From the NCBI RefSeq assembly GCF_000003815.2, contig NC_049980.1, positions 2,409,182-2,473,181 of the forward strand: a stretch of 64,000 nucleotides of DNA. The letters run 5' to 3'. Within the stretch, counting starts at the first letter, position 1; each line of letters starts with the position of its first letter. The translations under genes were made by a program, and so were the position numbers. This DNA comes from Branchiostoma floridae (taxonomy: Eukaryota; Chordata; Leptocardii; Amphioxiformes; Branchiostomatidae). Below are positions 13,116 through 26,800 of the stretch, piece after piece. Under the pieces are notes generated by a model. That model did no database searches. It had not been told where the DNA came from and saw nothing but the letters and a program-made list of their open reading frames with translations.

Positions 13116-13268
13116 TGTCGCGTTGTAAACTCCTTCCCAACAGTCTGGTGGGACCGGCGGCTTGAAGCGCAGCTCCCCCACAGGCGGCTTGGCGTAGGGA
13201 ATCCCCAGGTAGGCGTTCACCTGTGTGCCCGCCACGTCTACGACTGTGCCGCGGACGATGCCAGTAGA
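13116..13268 (-). pseudogene. Orphan first-exon fragment of a type-B carboxylesterase
   Basis: Read on the minus strand, about 150 bp encode the esterase N-terminal stretch from [20 protein letters not shown] to WEGVYNAT. It differs from the 42102-45321 gene at only about 7 positions by eye. Neither the signal peptide, the catalytic exons nor a splice donor follows. After YNAT the frame runs into unrelated residues and a stop. It is a recent partial duplicate in the opposite orientation, 22-29 kb from its relatives and just upstream of the ACE2-like gene. An unusual alternative exon cannot be excluded, but nothing supports one. Confidence 0.8.
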
Positions 13269-14661
13269 AAACACGCTTCAATCAAAGCACCGTGTACTGT
13301 TGGCACGTTGTTTACAGTGTGCGGTCTCAAGGTTCTCCACAGGCTAGATTTGACGGCTGAGGTCAGCAGATATCAAAACCAGGGACGGCGAAGCCTGTAC
13401 ATATGTATGTTTGCAGATGTGCCCGATACGTGCAGACAAGAAGCTTGGATAGGCTAGACCGTGCCAATAGTGAAACGCCATTCTGTTTCCCGGGCCTAAC
13501 CATGATCTAGTGTTGAAACAGCACTCAGCGCCTCATCCTGCATGTGTGAACGTCACTGTGTCAACAGATCGACATATGTGGTGTTGGTGCGTACGTGACT
13601 ATGGCGTAAGGTTTGTTGGCCATTGTGGATGGTTCAGCTTGGAAACTGGCGGATAATGTGAAGTCGCAACCATAGTCACATTACAGCCCAAACGGCGACT
13701 GTGATGTCATGCGCAAACGCATAGTCACAAACATGAAATACCAAAAACCAAGAGGATTCAACTGAGCCGTTGTCAAGGTTATGTCGCCCAGGTCGCGGGT
13801 CTATCACGCTGCTGATGGTTTCCACCAGGAGAAACATCGAGCAGCTGGTTTATCCATAACTTCTGGGCACAAGGCGGCAGTGATGCAGTAATGCACGCGA
13901 GGTTCATGCGAGTTTAGAAATGAGAAAAAGTGAGATATGATGTAACGTTATTACTTAACCGCTATGTTTTGTTTTGGTAGGATATGTTTGTAGTTCATTT
14001 GACGCTGTTACAAGGCCAGAAACGACGGGTGGAAGTGTAAAGAGTCCTCATGCATTTCTGAGCCCTCATGTATTTATGAGCCCTGCTGTATTTTCTCAAC
14101 TTTCACAACTTAATTAGACATGTTAAAAAACATGAACCAGGCATTTCCCCTGACACAATCCACCGGCGAGGGGTACCAACTCCGCAAGTGGTCTGTTATA
14201 CCGTGTACAGGACTTCACACTTCACACACGCACGCAGACTGGCCACAGGCTAAACGCAGCCACCCTGAAAAGTTTCCCAACACCTCTCACCCGCTAAACG
14301 ACCGTCATCTAAATGCTGTGTACGTTAAGATGAAAAACTAATTATCAACTTGATGAGTTTGCCAACATTTTTCACACGCTAACCGACCACCTGCGCGACC
14401 TTGTTGATGTGAAACAAATGATTAAGCTGGTGCGGCTTGCCAACGCTCTTATAGGTTTGCGTCGGACACTAATCGTGTAATGAGAAATTAATTATTAACT
14501 AGACCTGAGAAGTCTACCAACAGTTCTCTCACGCCACTGGTCACCTGCTCAACAATATGTAATTTAGATGAGAAACTAATGATTAACTTGACGCGGCCGC
14601 TCCTACAGCTCGTACCAAGGCGAGCCCGCCACTTCTCACACCCGCCCACCGGTCACCCGTC
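13269..14661. other. Intergenic region upstream of the ACE2-like gene
   Basis: No coding exon is visible. Inverted copies of GTGACTATGG / CCATAGTCAC occur near 13590 and 13670. The promoter of the plus-strand gene should lie in the right-hand part, but no TATA box or initiator can be singled out. Confidence 0.35.
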
Positions 14662-17600
14662 ATGCTGTGGTCAGCTATCCTGCTGCCGGTCCTGGCTGTT
14701 CTCTCCGGCGCACAAACTAACACACCAACCAACAACGACCTGGCCGACGCACGGCGCTTCCTCGGTGACTACAATGCGCGTGCGCAGGAGGTGTGGAACG
14801 CTTACGTCGTGGCGTCGTGGAACTACGACACCAACCTGACGGACCACAACAACGACATCCTGGTACGCAGGCGCACTGGGCTGGTTAGGCGCGGTCAGAT
14901 TCATCGTGCGTTCTTTTCAGCGGACTTTTCAGCAAAGTACTAGACAAGGAGCTACATTTCTCATTCAGAAGCAATACTTTTCAGTTAGAAACGGCTGAAA
15001 TATTTGTACAAAACATCCATGACTATCTTCAGGATGTCCCTGTTTAGAACCAAACACCTGTCGAACGATGAATATGACCGGGCCTTTATGGCATCTTTTT
15101 ATAATCTTTTCCCCGTTCCTCGCAGTTATTACCGCTTATACGGTTATACGGTTCATCAAAGTACGCGTCACGCCCCCTTGTTACGTGCCCCGCACTTACA
15201 AAATGCTGGTTCTGATTAAGCTGTATTTCTGCAGCTGGGCTTTTTGGCTGGCGGTTCAGAAACGTAGACCCGTAACACGGTACGGGGGCAAAGTTTGTAG
15301 TGTCATTGTGCTAGTTGTGCAGTTTCCTGATTACTAACATGTTCACAATACAGTACATGTCGTACAACAGCTACGCCCAAGCAACTGGATATGATTTGGG
15401 AAACGGTCAGACGTTTCAGACAGCATCCACTGTCTTTCGTCAGTGACACTGAGTAAAACTGGTTAAAGAGCAGGTTTCATACCCTACGTATGAATTTATA
15501 TGACAATTTATAAAACCTGCTCTTCAAGTTCAATCAGCTTTCCGCAATATCACTGACAGAAGAAAGTGCATGCTGTCTGTCCAAAATCATATTCAGTTTA
15601 TAGTCCATCTACATTTTGGCGTATCTTGTTAGCTGGATGTCTAATCTTCATCAACGTAAGGGAAGTATTTGCCCCCTGCACTAAATTCAATATAAACGCG
15701 AGTCATCGTTGGTTGTCAACAAAAACGACGCTATGAATACTACCCTGGGTTCACCTGGTTTTATTGACCTTTGGTACATAATCCACACAAAAGGTGATTT
15801 CTCCACCGGGCTACTTTGGCTAGAAATGACAGAAAGGTTCCAGTGGACTTGCCCTGACTGGCCCAATCCTTAGGAAGATTATTTACCTCGTTTGGTCAAA
15901 GGTTACCACTTTAGTCAGCCCGACCGAGAAGTCTGTTTGAGTCTTGGTAAGGAGAGGGTCAGGGACATTCCTGTAGGCTGGTTGGGTTTATTTAAGTCCG
16001 CCCATAAATTCTGTCAACAATGTAAGGTACTCAGTAAGTTTTAAATGTGATCATTCTTGACTCCGCAAACCCACGAAGCTTTCAGTGTACACAGGGAGTC
16101 TCGTCAACAAGAGCAACTGTTACAACTAACATTAGTGTCCCAACTCATTACATCTGCAACATGCTGCAACACGATTAGCCACACTCGGGGAGCTTTATTC
16201 GCAACACTTGTCTCAATTACAGTTTGTTCACTCAGGGTGTATAAACAAGTTAACAGAGCACTGTGACATCGGGCCATGCAAAGTTAATTTCCTGTTTAGC
16301 ATGAAACCCTCATCGCGGTAAATCGTGCGAGCTTTGTGATCGGGGCACACGTGAACATGTTTGCGGATACAGTGGATAATACTCGGTCTACATTAATACG
16401 TTACCTATTAACCTGTTGTTACCGTTACATGTTGGGACGTTCCCTATTGACGTTGCCTGGCCTGACCATGTTCACTTGACCCACAATGTATATAATCGAC
16501 AAAGCTACAACGTGACAAGACGGTTGGTACACATGTACATTTGAGATTGACAAAGTCGTACACAAGAGAATTATTCCAAGTGAACAGGATATGTGAACAT
16601 GTGAAATGGAGGACTGTACACCGTTACAATATATACCAATAATGCATGTAATCCTATGGCAAGGTGGAAGAGAAAAGGTGTCATAATCTCAACCTCAAAC
16701 CATGAAAACTTAATCATCCCCAATTGCTTACCTGTTCTGTCATAAAACGCAGTTACGAGAATTTCTATACGTCGGTTAATCTGCAAATAGAAACCCCCCC
16801 CCCCGACCCTTTGATTGGTCCTGTAGGTACAAAAACAGATATCTAGCGTGGATTGGGGTGCAAAAAGCCCCGAAATGGAGAAATAACTTTTTTACGCCTG
16901 ATTCAACACGTGCATGAAAAGCCTTTCCTACCGGATTTCACATAAAATCCCACCAAGAAAGGGTTTCCATGGTTTAAAGACCTGTTTTTTTACCGTGGGG
17001 TCTAGGCGCACGCTCCAACTCTTGGCTCACCCCAATGGGATAAGAAGGTTCATGGTCATATCAAGTACGCATGTGATTAACAAGTAACGTGATGTTCATG
17101 GTCATATCAAGTACGCATGTGATTAACAAGTAACGTGATATATCAAGCATAGTCTAGACAAGAAATGTTTACCAGGTACGGGCCTTCACCTTTGACATGT
17201 AACCCAAAATGCATCTCGCCGCGCATGCGTCCGTGAACCATGAACATCATTATTCCAGTATGTATGGAAGGAGGTTAAGGGAAGGAGGTATGGCGATACA
17301 GTGTATATGGAGTGAGATGATGCTACGCTGTGTTTAGAATGAATTGTATTACTTATGAAGGAATGTTTCTTGAAAAAGATAGAAAAAAATTATTTTCTAC
17401 ATGAATGCCACGCATCGCTCAATATGTCACGTCCGTGTAGCATCATGCACGGCAATGTTTGAAAAGAGACTGTATGTTCAGGTTTCTTAATTCCCAGCTG
17501 GAGAAAAGCTTGGCGCTGACCGAGTTCGAGGCCACGGCTTACGTCAACAAAACCAAGTTCAATACCACGGGCTTCCCTGATGACATCATCAGACAGTTCG

Positions 17601-17801
17601 ACTTCCTGGGGAGCGCGCCTTCAGAAGGGGACACGGCAAGACGGGTCTGTTCTTTCTTTGTCTCCTTTTTCTTTGGGTTCTCTGAGAACTTCTCTCCCTG
17701 CTGTATTCCTCTTTTCTTTCAGTCTTGCCGACAGCGAGTTTCTGTCGCCATTTCTTCTTCTTCAATTTTGGTTTTGCCTTGAAGTTCTTTCTTTCTTTCT
17801 T

Positions 17802-17834
<33 letters not shown>

Positions 17835-20800
17835 GTCTGTTTCTTCTTTCTTTTTTTCTATTTTCCTTCTTATGTTCTGTTCCTGATTCCTTCTTTTCAT
17901 TCTCTTTCTCTGTCACCTCTACCTTCTTCTTTCATCTGTTTTCTATACTCTTCATTGCTCTCAAGTTATCAGTATGGTGTCCATAACACCTGCTTCATAG
18001 CTGTCATGAGTAAGTTCCGCCTGTGCCTGTGCAGCTCCAGGAGACGCTGTCCGAGATGGGGCGGATCTACGCCGTCGGGCAGGTGTGTGACCAGGACGAC
18101 CCGGATAACTGTCGCGGGCTGGAGCCGGGTAGGGCTGTGTTTTTAAGGTCTCATTTCTCAGTTCTCTGCATTAAAAGTAATGTAAAAATACTCGTCTCGC
18201 ATAGGTGCTTTCATAACGAACCTCAGAAAATGCCCCCATATCATTATCTCCATGAAAATGGAGATATACTTTTGGGTATGTCTCTGTGTTTCTGTCTGTG
18301 TGTCTGTCTGCGTGTCCGGATTTTTGTAGTGAGCATAACTTAAGAACATCTGCATGGACTACAATGATATTTGGTTTGTGGGTAGGTGTTGGGAAGACAA
18401 AGGTCAAGGTGGATTTGGGGCCCCCTGGTATGTAACCCTGGTACTGCAGCAGAAATTCGTTGTTTTTTTTTTAACTTTTGAACTGGATGTGCTATGGTCT
18501 TGATTTTTGGATGGCAGATAGTTTGCTCATTCTATGTTGACCACATTTACCAGCCGGCACAAGTGTCTGAAGTTGTTCAAAATGTTGGACATACAAGGAG
18601 GCCCATTTTTACATGGGGTTTGTCTATTGAAATGTACTGTATTTGCTCCCGAGCAAATGTAGGTGTTTCTAGTATTGTTGTTGTTTTTTGACGTACATTT
18701 TGAACTTTTGAATTATAGGTACCTTACGTACGACACAAGATCTAAAGGCCTGGGAGGCCCGAATTTGGAAGCAAAAAGCATTATAATCTCCTTTATATAA
18801 CCTTTGACCCGATGGCTGATTGCAAACAAAGTAAAACAGTTTAACAGTGGTGTACAGAATTGTATACAGCCACATCAAGTTAAGTTCTTGGTCCGGGGAT
18901 TTTTCAGAAAAAAAAATGAAGCGGAAAAATTCTTTAGAAAATTCAAAACTTCTAGGGTAAAGGCTCATACAAAGCCAAAAGAATATCAAGTTTACAGCTT
19001 GAAGAAAACAAACACTACTACTGCACAATAACTGCACCCGCTTGTTGAAAATCATCAAAACTTATGCCTACATGAATGAAAATAGTCAACAGTAATAACT
19101 AGAGTTCGACGACCTCATACCTCCATGAATATTTAGAGCTTTTGTTAATTTCATGCAAATGACTAAACATTAACATGATTTATGCATGGTGTTGTTCATC
19201 ATTGAATAACGTACAGTACACATGTCATAATTAAAATTCCCAATTCAGATCATTAGTCATTAATTTGTTTTGGAATTTTTGCATCAATTATGCAAATAAG
19301 TTCCTCATTTGCATATTTGATATGTGCATATGTTCCACCGATTATAATTAACAAGTGTTACATTTATCAAAGTCAAGTTATTGCAAGCAATGGAATTATA
19401 CAATTTCCTCATTAATTATGCAAATTAAGCCCTCATTTGCATAAAATTCATATCATTATGAACATCTTTGCCCAAGCTACCTGCATACCTAAAATGCAGG
19501 CAATCCATCCTTCCTTTCTGCAGTTATCCTCTTTGGAGTGTCTTGACAAAAACGCCCCTGCAGTTCCACAATTAAATGTTAGGGGACTGAAACTTGGCTC
19601 ACTTTGTCATGACGCTAAAAGCTATTTACCACCCAAATGTCACGACCATGTCATGTCCGGGACAAGAGATACATTGAAAAATCTGGTATGATAGAATATT
19701 CTCATAAATGATGCAAATGTACTACTATTTTGCATAATTAGTATTTTATCTTGTACAGCATTGTCTAAGGTACCTACATACCAAAAATTATGAAAATCCG
19801 TTGTTCCCTTCTTGAGTTATCCTCGTCAGAAGTTTTTGACAAAAATGCCCCTGCTATCCCAAAACTAGACGCTAGGGGGCCCAAACTTATGTCATTTCTT
19901 CCTGAGCACAAGAGCTATCTAATACTCAAAAATCGTGACCATGGCATGTTCAGAACACCGAGATAGCAAAACCGGAAGTTGCGCTGCAGTACCAAGGGAA
20001 GCCGCTAGGGGGCCCAAAATCTAATCATTTCCAGCTTTCACCACACCCCGCCAACACACCAATTATGAAACCAATCCACCCAGCCGTTCTTGAGTTATCT
20101 TGTTTACACACAGACACACACACACACAGACACACAGACAAACGCAGGGTGACATTTGATGGAGGTAATAAATGTAACGTTACCAAATCACAAGGAGCTT
20201 ATAACGGTACTTTGATCTACCGGAATTTGTTGAATGCCTTCGTAGGAATTTCATGATGAAAATTTTCTGAATGGAAGATGTAGTAATTTTTGGCGATGCC
20301 TCATGGGGCGAGCCTAACAGTATAGAGAGCATCCGTTTGACAAGAATTCTCAGAACTTGATAGGCATGTCAGGAATTATTCCGCGCATGTGTAGTAGCAT
20401 CATCCCTTTAGAGGGGAATAACTCGGGAATGGGTTGACGGATCTTCATGATATTTTGATTGTATATAGCTTCAGAGTTACCTTACATAATTAAATGCTAA
20501 ACATGCAAATCAGGGGCTAATTTGCATAATAAATGAGGACAGTTTATAAATACACTGCATTTCATGTTTGAATGCTAAAAAATATGCCATATGTAACTCA
20601 AAAAGAGAGAAATATTAGGCTTACTGTTAAGGATATATCCGATTGGCAAAAATTCCCGAAATTTCACAGGAATTCGTCCGCGCGTGCGCATTTGCATCAT
20701 CCTTTTGAAAGGGAATAACTCGGGAAGGGGTTGACGAATCATCGTGATTTTTTATACGTAGATAACTTCGGAGATGCCTCCTACAATTAAGGGCTATTAA

Positions 20801-23800
20801 TGCAAACCAGGCATAATTTGCATAATTAATGAGCACAGTTTATTAAGCCACAATATCTTATACTGTATACTCATTACATAATTTATGACAAAATACTAAA
20901 TAGCTTTCTAAGACTTTCATACTTTGAACACATTGCTCTTTAGGTAGAGGAGATCAACTGATATCTTTTCTGCAAATGAGAAACATTTAGTCACTCGTCA
21001 CAAGAGATCACCTTTCTTGTTAACAGCAATGTCCTACAAACATCCATCGCGTAAAACAATCTTCATACATACAGCAAGGCGAAAGGACAGAACGCAAACA
21101 CAAAACACCTACAACAACAATCATTTATACTTTTAAAACAATAAAACCGTCGACATGGCAATAGTTTTTACTGCCACACTTATTTCACTTTTTGGAAAAA
21201 TAGGGGCTGACGATTCCAAGAACCAACTAGAGTTCCACGACCCCATACCTTCGCCAAATAATTCTATCTTTTATAACTGCTGTATTAATTGTGTGTTGTC
21301 ATTAATTATGTAAATAAGGTTCTCATATGCATAAATTATGTAACTTGATCATCTCTTCCACCAAACAACAGGCGTACGCAATCTATGTTGAAAGAAGGCT
21401 TTTATCGCATTTTCTGATAATTTATGCAAATTAGGACCTCATTTGCATAATTGATGGTCAACGATGTTCACCTGTACATAACTTCCAAATGCTATAATTA
21501 CGAAGTTCCCGTCATTTACCACAATGACTTTAGAGCATTTTCTCATTAATTATGCAAATTAGGTCTTTATTTTGCATAATATATATATATCTATCAATAT
21601 TCTTCTCTTTCTCAGTTACAAATGTCACATGTTGCAGTGGTCCTATAATTGAACTGAGCGTGTTTAGACAATTTCCTAATTAATAATGCAAATTAGATTC
21701 CAATTTGCATGGTTAATATGTAATGATATGAGGCATCACTCAAGCTATCTACATACCAAAAATCATGACAATCCGTCAACCCCTTCTTGAGTCCCTTTCA
21801 AAGTCTGACACTTAACCTGCCCTGTAGTTCCAAAACATACCGCTAGGGGGCCCAAACCTATACCATTTACTCTCGGTATCAAGAGCTGCCTACCACTCAA
21901 AAATCAAAGCCTAAGCATGGCCAGAACTGGACATATCAAACCAGGAAGTTCCGCTGCAGTACCATAACAGGCCGCTAGGGGGCCCAAAATCTAATCGTTT
22001 CTCGGTCTCATCAATACCTACCGACATACCGAATATCAATACAATTTCCAGGGGTTCTTGACTTATGCTGGTCTTCTACAAACATACATCCTGACACACG
22101 CTACCCAAAATATAACCTTACCATTCTGGCGAAGGTAATTAGTTATGCAAAGCAGCTCCTGTGGAAGAGTACATTCTTCCATAGATCCAGCCGTCTTGTT
22201 CTCCTACATAGATTTAATAGTAACATCTAATAATGCACAACTATGCTATGTGTATTCAGGTTTGACGGAGATCATGGCCACATCACGTGACTACGAGGAA
22301 CGATTGTGGGTGTGGCTACGTTGGCGTGACGCCGTCAGTAAGGTCATCAGGCCGCACTACGTCACCTACGTCCAGCTCAAGAACCAGATCGCCCGAGAAA
22401 ACGGTAGGTCACCCGGCGTCATAACGCAAATTACGGCACCCACGTCCAGCTAAAGAACAATGGGACCGCTAAAGAACAGTTTTACCGAGAGGTCGCGGGT
22501 TCGAATCCGGCTGCCGCGTTACCGATCTTGTGCCCTTGCGAAAGGCACACGACTTTCCTCACTTTACGCAGGTGAAAATGAGTACCTAGCTTCGGTAGGG
22601 CCGTCCCTAGGATAGGACGTTAAATGGAGGTCCCGTGCACGTTAAAGAACCCGCTACACGTGCGATGGTGCGGTGTGAGTGGTTCAAAACCTACAGCACC
22701 TTGGCCGCACCTGGGGCAATTACTGTCATATTGAGGTCACCTGAGTGGCGCCGAATGGCAGCTCGCTCCAGACACTTCCGACAGTTGATTGAGGTCACCT
22801 GAGTGGCGCCGAATGGCAGCTCACTCCAGACCCTTGTCTTTTTGAGCCTATTGTAAGCTCCTCGCAATTCAATCCCTGGCTGCAAAGAGTGAGTAGTCGG
22901 CCCACCCAATAACAATAACAATATAACAAGATCTTAGTGGCGTCGCTTAGTGGCGTCGGGCGTGGCGTAACTGGCGGAATCTATAGGTCCTGAGTTCGAT
23001 CCCCACCGTGCCCCCGACGTTGTGCCCTTGGGAAAACACTTAACACGACCTTTCTCATTTCACCCAGGTGTAAAAATGGGTACCTGACTTCGGTCGGGGA
23101 GGTAAAAAGACTACCTTTACCTTATCTCTGTACCGTGTATGTGGTACTGTTAATGTAAGTTACAAAAACTTGAGTGCAGTGCCACATTGTCCTCGTCTGT
23201 CCAAAACAAAAACAAAAAAACAACAACAAAACAACGAGATCCACAGAGCAAACGGTAGGTCTTCTGGTGTTACTATGTCACTACGTACGTCCACGTGGTT
23301 TTTATTACGACACACTGGGGAATCAGATCGCGCGAACAAATGGTATCCCCACAAACATCATTACGTCACAAATTAAGTCACGCACGTCCAGCGTCTACCA
23401 GTCACGTTTACCAGTCACGACGTCAACCAGTCACGTTTACCAGTCACGACATAAACAAGACGTCTACCAGTCACGTTTGATTTTTGGCATCATTTCTGGA
23501 TTGTTAACTCACTCCTGACTCGTAACATTATTGGAACGTGACGTCAGTATGAGGTCAAAGGTGACAGAGTGTCTGTATCATCCCTCGTTCCGTCCAGCTT
23601 CAGGTGACGGATTGACGGTTCCATGTAGAATGTGTGCAGTAAGATTTATAAGTTAGATACATGAAGTATTTCTATGGGGTACCCTAACTTACGGTGACTG
23701 ATACGAGACCAACATGTATGAACATGAAATCTGGAATAACTGTTTATGATACTACATGTAGTATTAAAGCTTTGTGTATGACATACTCTGTAGGATATGC

Positions 23801-26800
23801 TGACTACGGAGACCAGTGGCGGCGAAAGTACGAGACCGACACGTTCGAACAGGACATGTTGGACATCTGGGAGGAGGTCAAGCCGTTCTACCTGGAGCTG
23901 CACGCCTACGTGCGCCGGAAGCTGTATGACGTGTACGGCGAGAAGATCAACCTGAGAGGACCACTTCCGGAACACCTGCTGGGTAGGACCTACCTATAGG
24001 GCTACTCCATCTTTATTTTGGTGATGGTAGTGTTGATGGCAGACGCGCATGGATATCATCCTCTTACGCACGGTACCCAACCGGCTAATCGCCTATATGG
24101 GGACCCTGTTATCTGAAGGGCCACCCCCGGTTACTGACCGCCATGCTTATAAATATTAATGAGCTTACCCTTATATGGGAATCAGACAATCAGGGACCAA
24201 TCAGGCCTTTGCGAGATCCCTTTTGAAAACTAAAAGGCTATTCTCTGATTGGCTGACAGCTGATTTGTGGCGTCGCTCACAGTAACCGGGGGTGGCCCTT
24301 CAGATAGCAGGGTCCCCACATAGGCGATTAGCCGGTTGGGGACCGTGCGTAGGAGGATGGTGGATATTTGCCACTGATGAAATTTCACCCGTCTCTTCAG
24401 ATTAGTAGTGACTCACAGGTCACACCCTGGTCATCAGTACTCCGTAAAGCTAATATAGAAGAACAGAACATGCCGTAATCGTCATACAGCAGGTTTAAAA
24501 ACATTCTTAGTTGCACTACAGCCATTGGAAAATGTATGGATTATTTTTGGCACGCACCCTCGCTTAAAGCTATGCTACGTAATATTTGGACAATACAAAA
24601 AGTAGATATTCCTGCCATTTCTTTACATAGTAAGCTAAGTCTACCCTTTAGCATTAAATATCAAGGCTCAGTGAGAGAAGTTGCAACATCAGTGCATCAA
24701 ATAAACATGTCAGATGATGTCTACAAACTGTGATTATACATGGCAAGAAATTGGACATTGTGAAACATGGGGCATTTCCAAACCTAACAGAAGACCTAAC
24801 GTAGAATGATATTGCACCCAAGGGAATTCACCGATTTTTGCGACACAATCCACCTTACATGCCAATCAGGGAGTTTTTTTTTTTTACTTGAATTTCATGT
24901 TGTCTGGGCTGGGACAGTATACACATTTTCCATCAACCCATCGTCCAAAACCCTCCACAGCCTAACAAGGGACACACGCCATCCTGACACAAGAGGGACA
25001 CCGAGTCTCAAGCAAACCTTACATAACGGCATTAGCACGGGTGGTCCTTCTTAACAAGACACACGCAACCAAGTTTTTCCACCTTACGTTACGAGCTGCG
25101 ATTTTTTTGTCAACCCTTACGTTACGGAAGCCTGTCCGCTATCTCGAGCTGCGATTTTTTAGTCAACCCTTACGTTACGGAAGCCTGTCCGCTATATCTA
25201 GCTGCGATTTTTTAGTCAACCCTTACGTTACGGAAGCCAGTTCAAGCCAGTTGCGTGTCCGCTATCTTGAGCTGCGATCTTTTCGTCAAACGTTACGGAA
25301 GTGGTCCTGTGTGGCCCGTTGACGGAAGTGGTCAATTATACGCAAAATCCAAACACTTAGGGCCCCAACGAATATCGAAACAGTCTATATAAAGACACGA
25401 ACATATGAAAAAATGGAGCGTTTAATACCAGTCCTATAATCTTTTAAGGAGACACAGCCCGGTGTGATTCTTTTAGTTCATGTTTACCAGAATTGTTGGA
25501 GAATGCCCCACTGAATGACCAGCAGCATGCACGCCTGGCTTGGCACGTGTTGAGCAAATGTGCTTCCAAGTGTAAACTCGAAGGTCATACTACACATTTT
25601 ACCAGAGAAACATTTTTTCGAAATGTTTTAGATTATGCTATATGTAATATTTTTACGAGAACTTTGCTTAACAGAAGCTCGGTGACAGCTTGTGTACTGA
25701 TGACTGCTAAATTCTCCCAACAGCCGGATTTTTCCAGCTGTGGGCTCGCCAGCCTCACGTTTCTTCCCCTTCACAGCGTTCTTTAGAGGAAAATTGGACA
25801 TGTAAGCTCCCAAAGTTCTGCACAACATTTTGAATGTCGGAATATTAGTTCTCCTTCTGATGGCCAAAAATCACTACCTAACAAATGAAGTCGATTTTGG
25901 TGGTCATTTTCAAAATCGTCAACCTCACACACGAAGCTGAGCACCAAACTGGGTGCAACGCAGACGTGATAACGCCAGAGGGGACGTCACTTTATACAGC
26001 TTGGAACGCCGTGGTAGCCACACAGGACCACTTCCGTAACGTTTGACGAAAAGATCGCAGCTCGAGATAGCGGACACGCAACTGGCTTGAACTGGCTTCC
26101 GTAACGTAAGGGTTGACAAAAAAATCACAGCTCGAGATAGCGGACAGGCTTCCGTAACGTAAGGGTTGACTAAAAAATCGCAGCTCGAGATAGTGGACAG
26201 GCTTCCGTAACGTAAGGGTTGACTAAAACATCGCAGCTCGAGATAGCAGACAGGCTTCCGTAACGTAAGGGTTGACTAAAAAATCGCAGCTTGAGATAGC
26301 AGACAGGCTTCCGTAACGTAAGGGTTGACTAAAACATCGCAGCTCGAGATAGCGGACAGGCTTCCGTAACGTAAGGTTTGACTAAAAAAATCGCAGCTCG
26401 AGATAGCGGACAGGCTTCCGTAACGTAAGGGTTGACGAAAACATCGCAGCTCGAGATAGCGGACCACAGCAGGACCTGGACTTAATTGACCACTTCCGTA
26501 ATGTAAGGTTTGACGAAAACATCGCAGCTCGATATAGCGGGCAAGCAACGGGCCATGAACGACACCGGGCAACCTGTTAGTCCTCTGTACTGAAATTCCC
26601 AAGGGAGACATGAATGAACCCCTGGTGTACATTTTACTCGTAGCCACTGAAGGCAGACTGTTATGAAAACACAATGATGTATTTAAATCGATAGCCCGTT
26701 GGTTTGTAAGCTTATTTGTAAGTTTTTGAAATGCCCCATGTTTCAGAATGTCCAATATTTTGCCACTACTGACTGTGATCTTCCTACATGGACCTCCATG

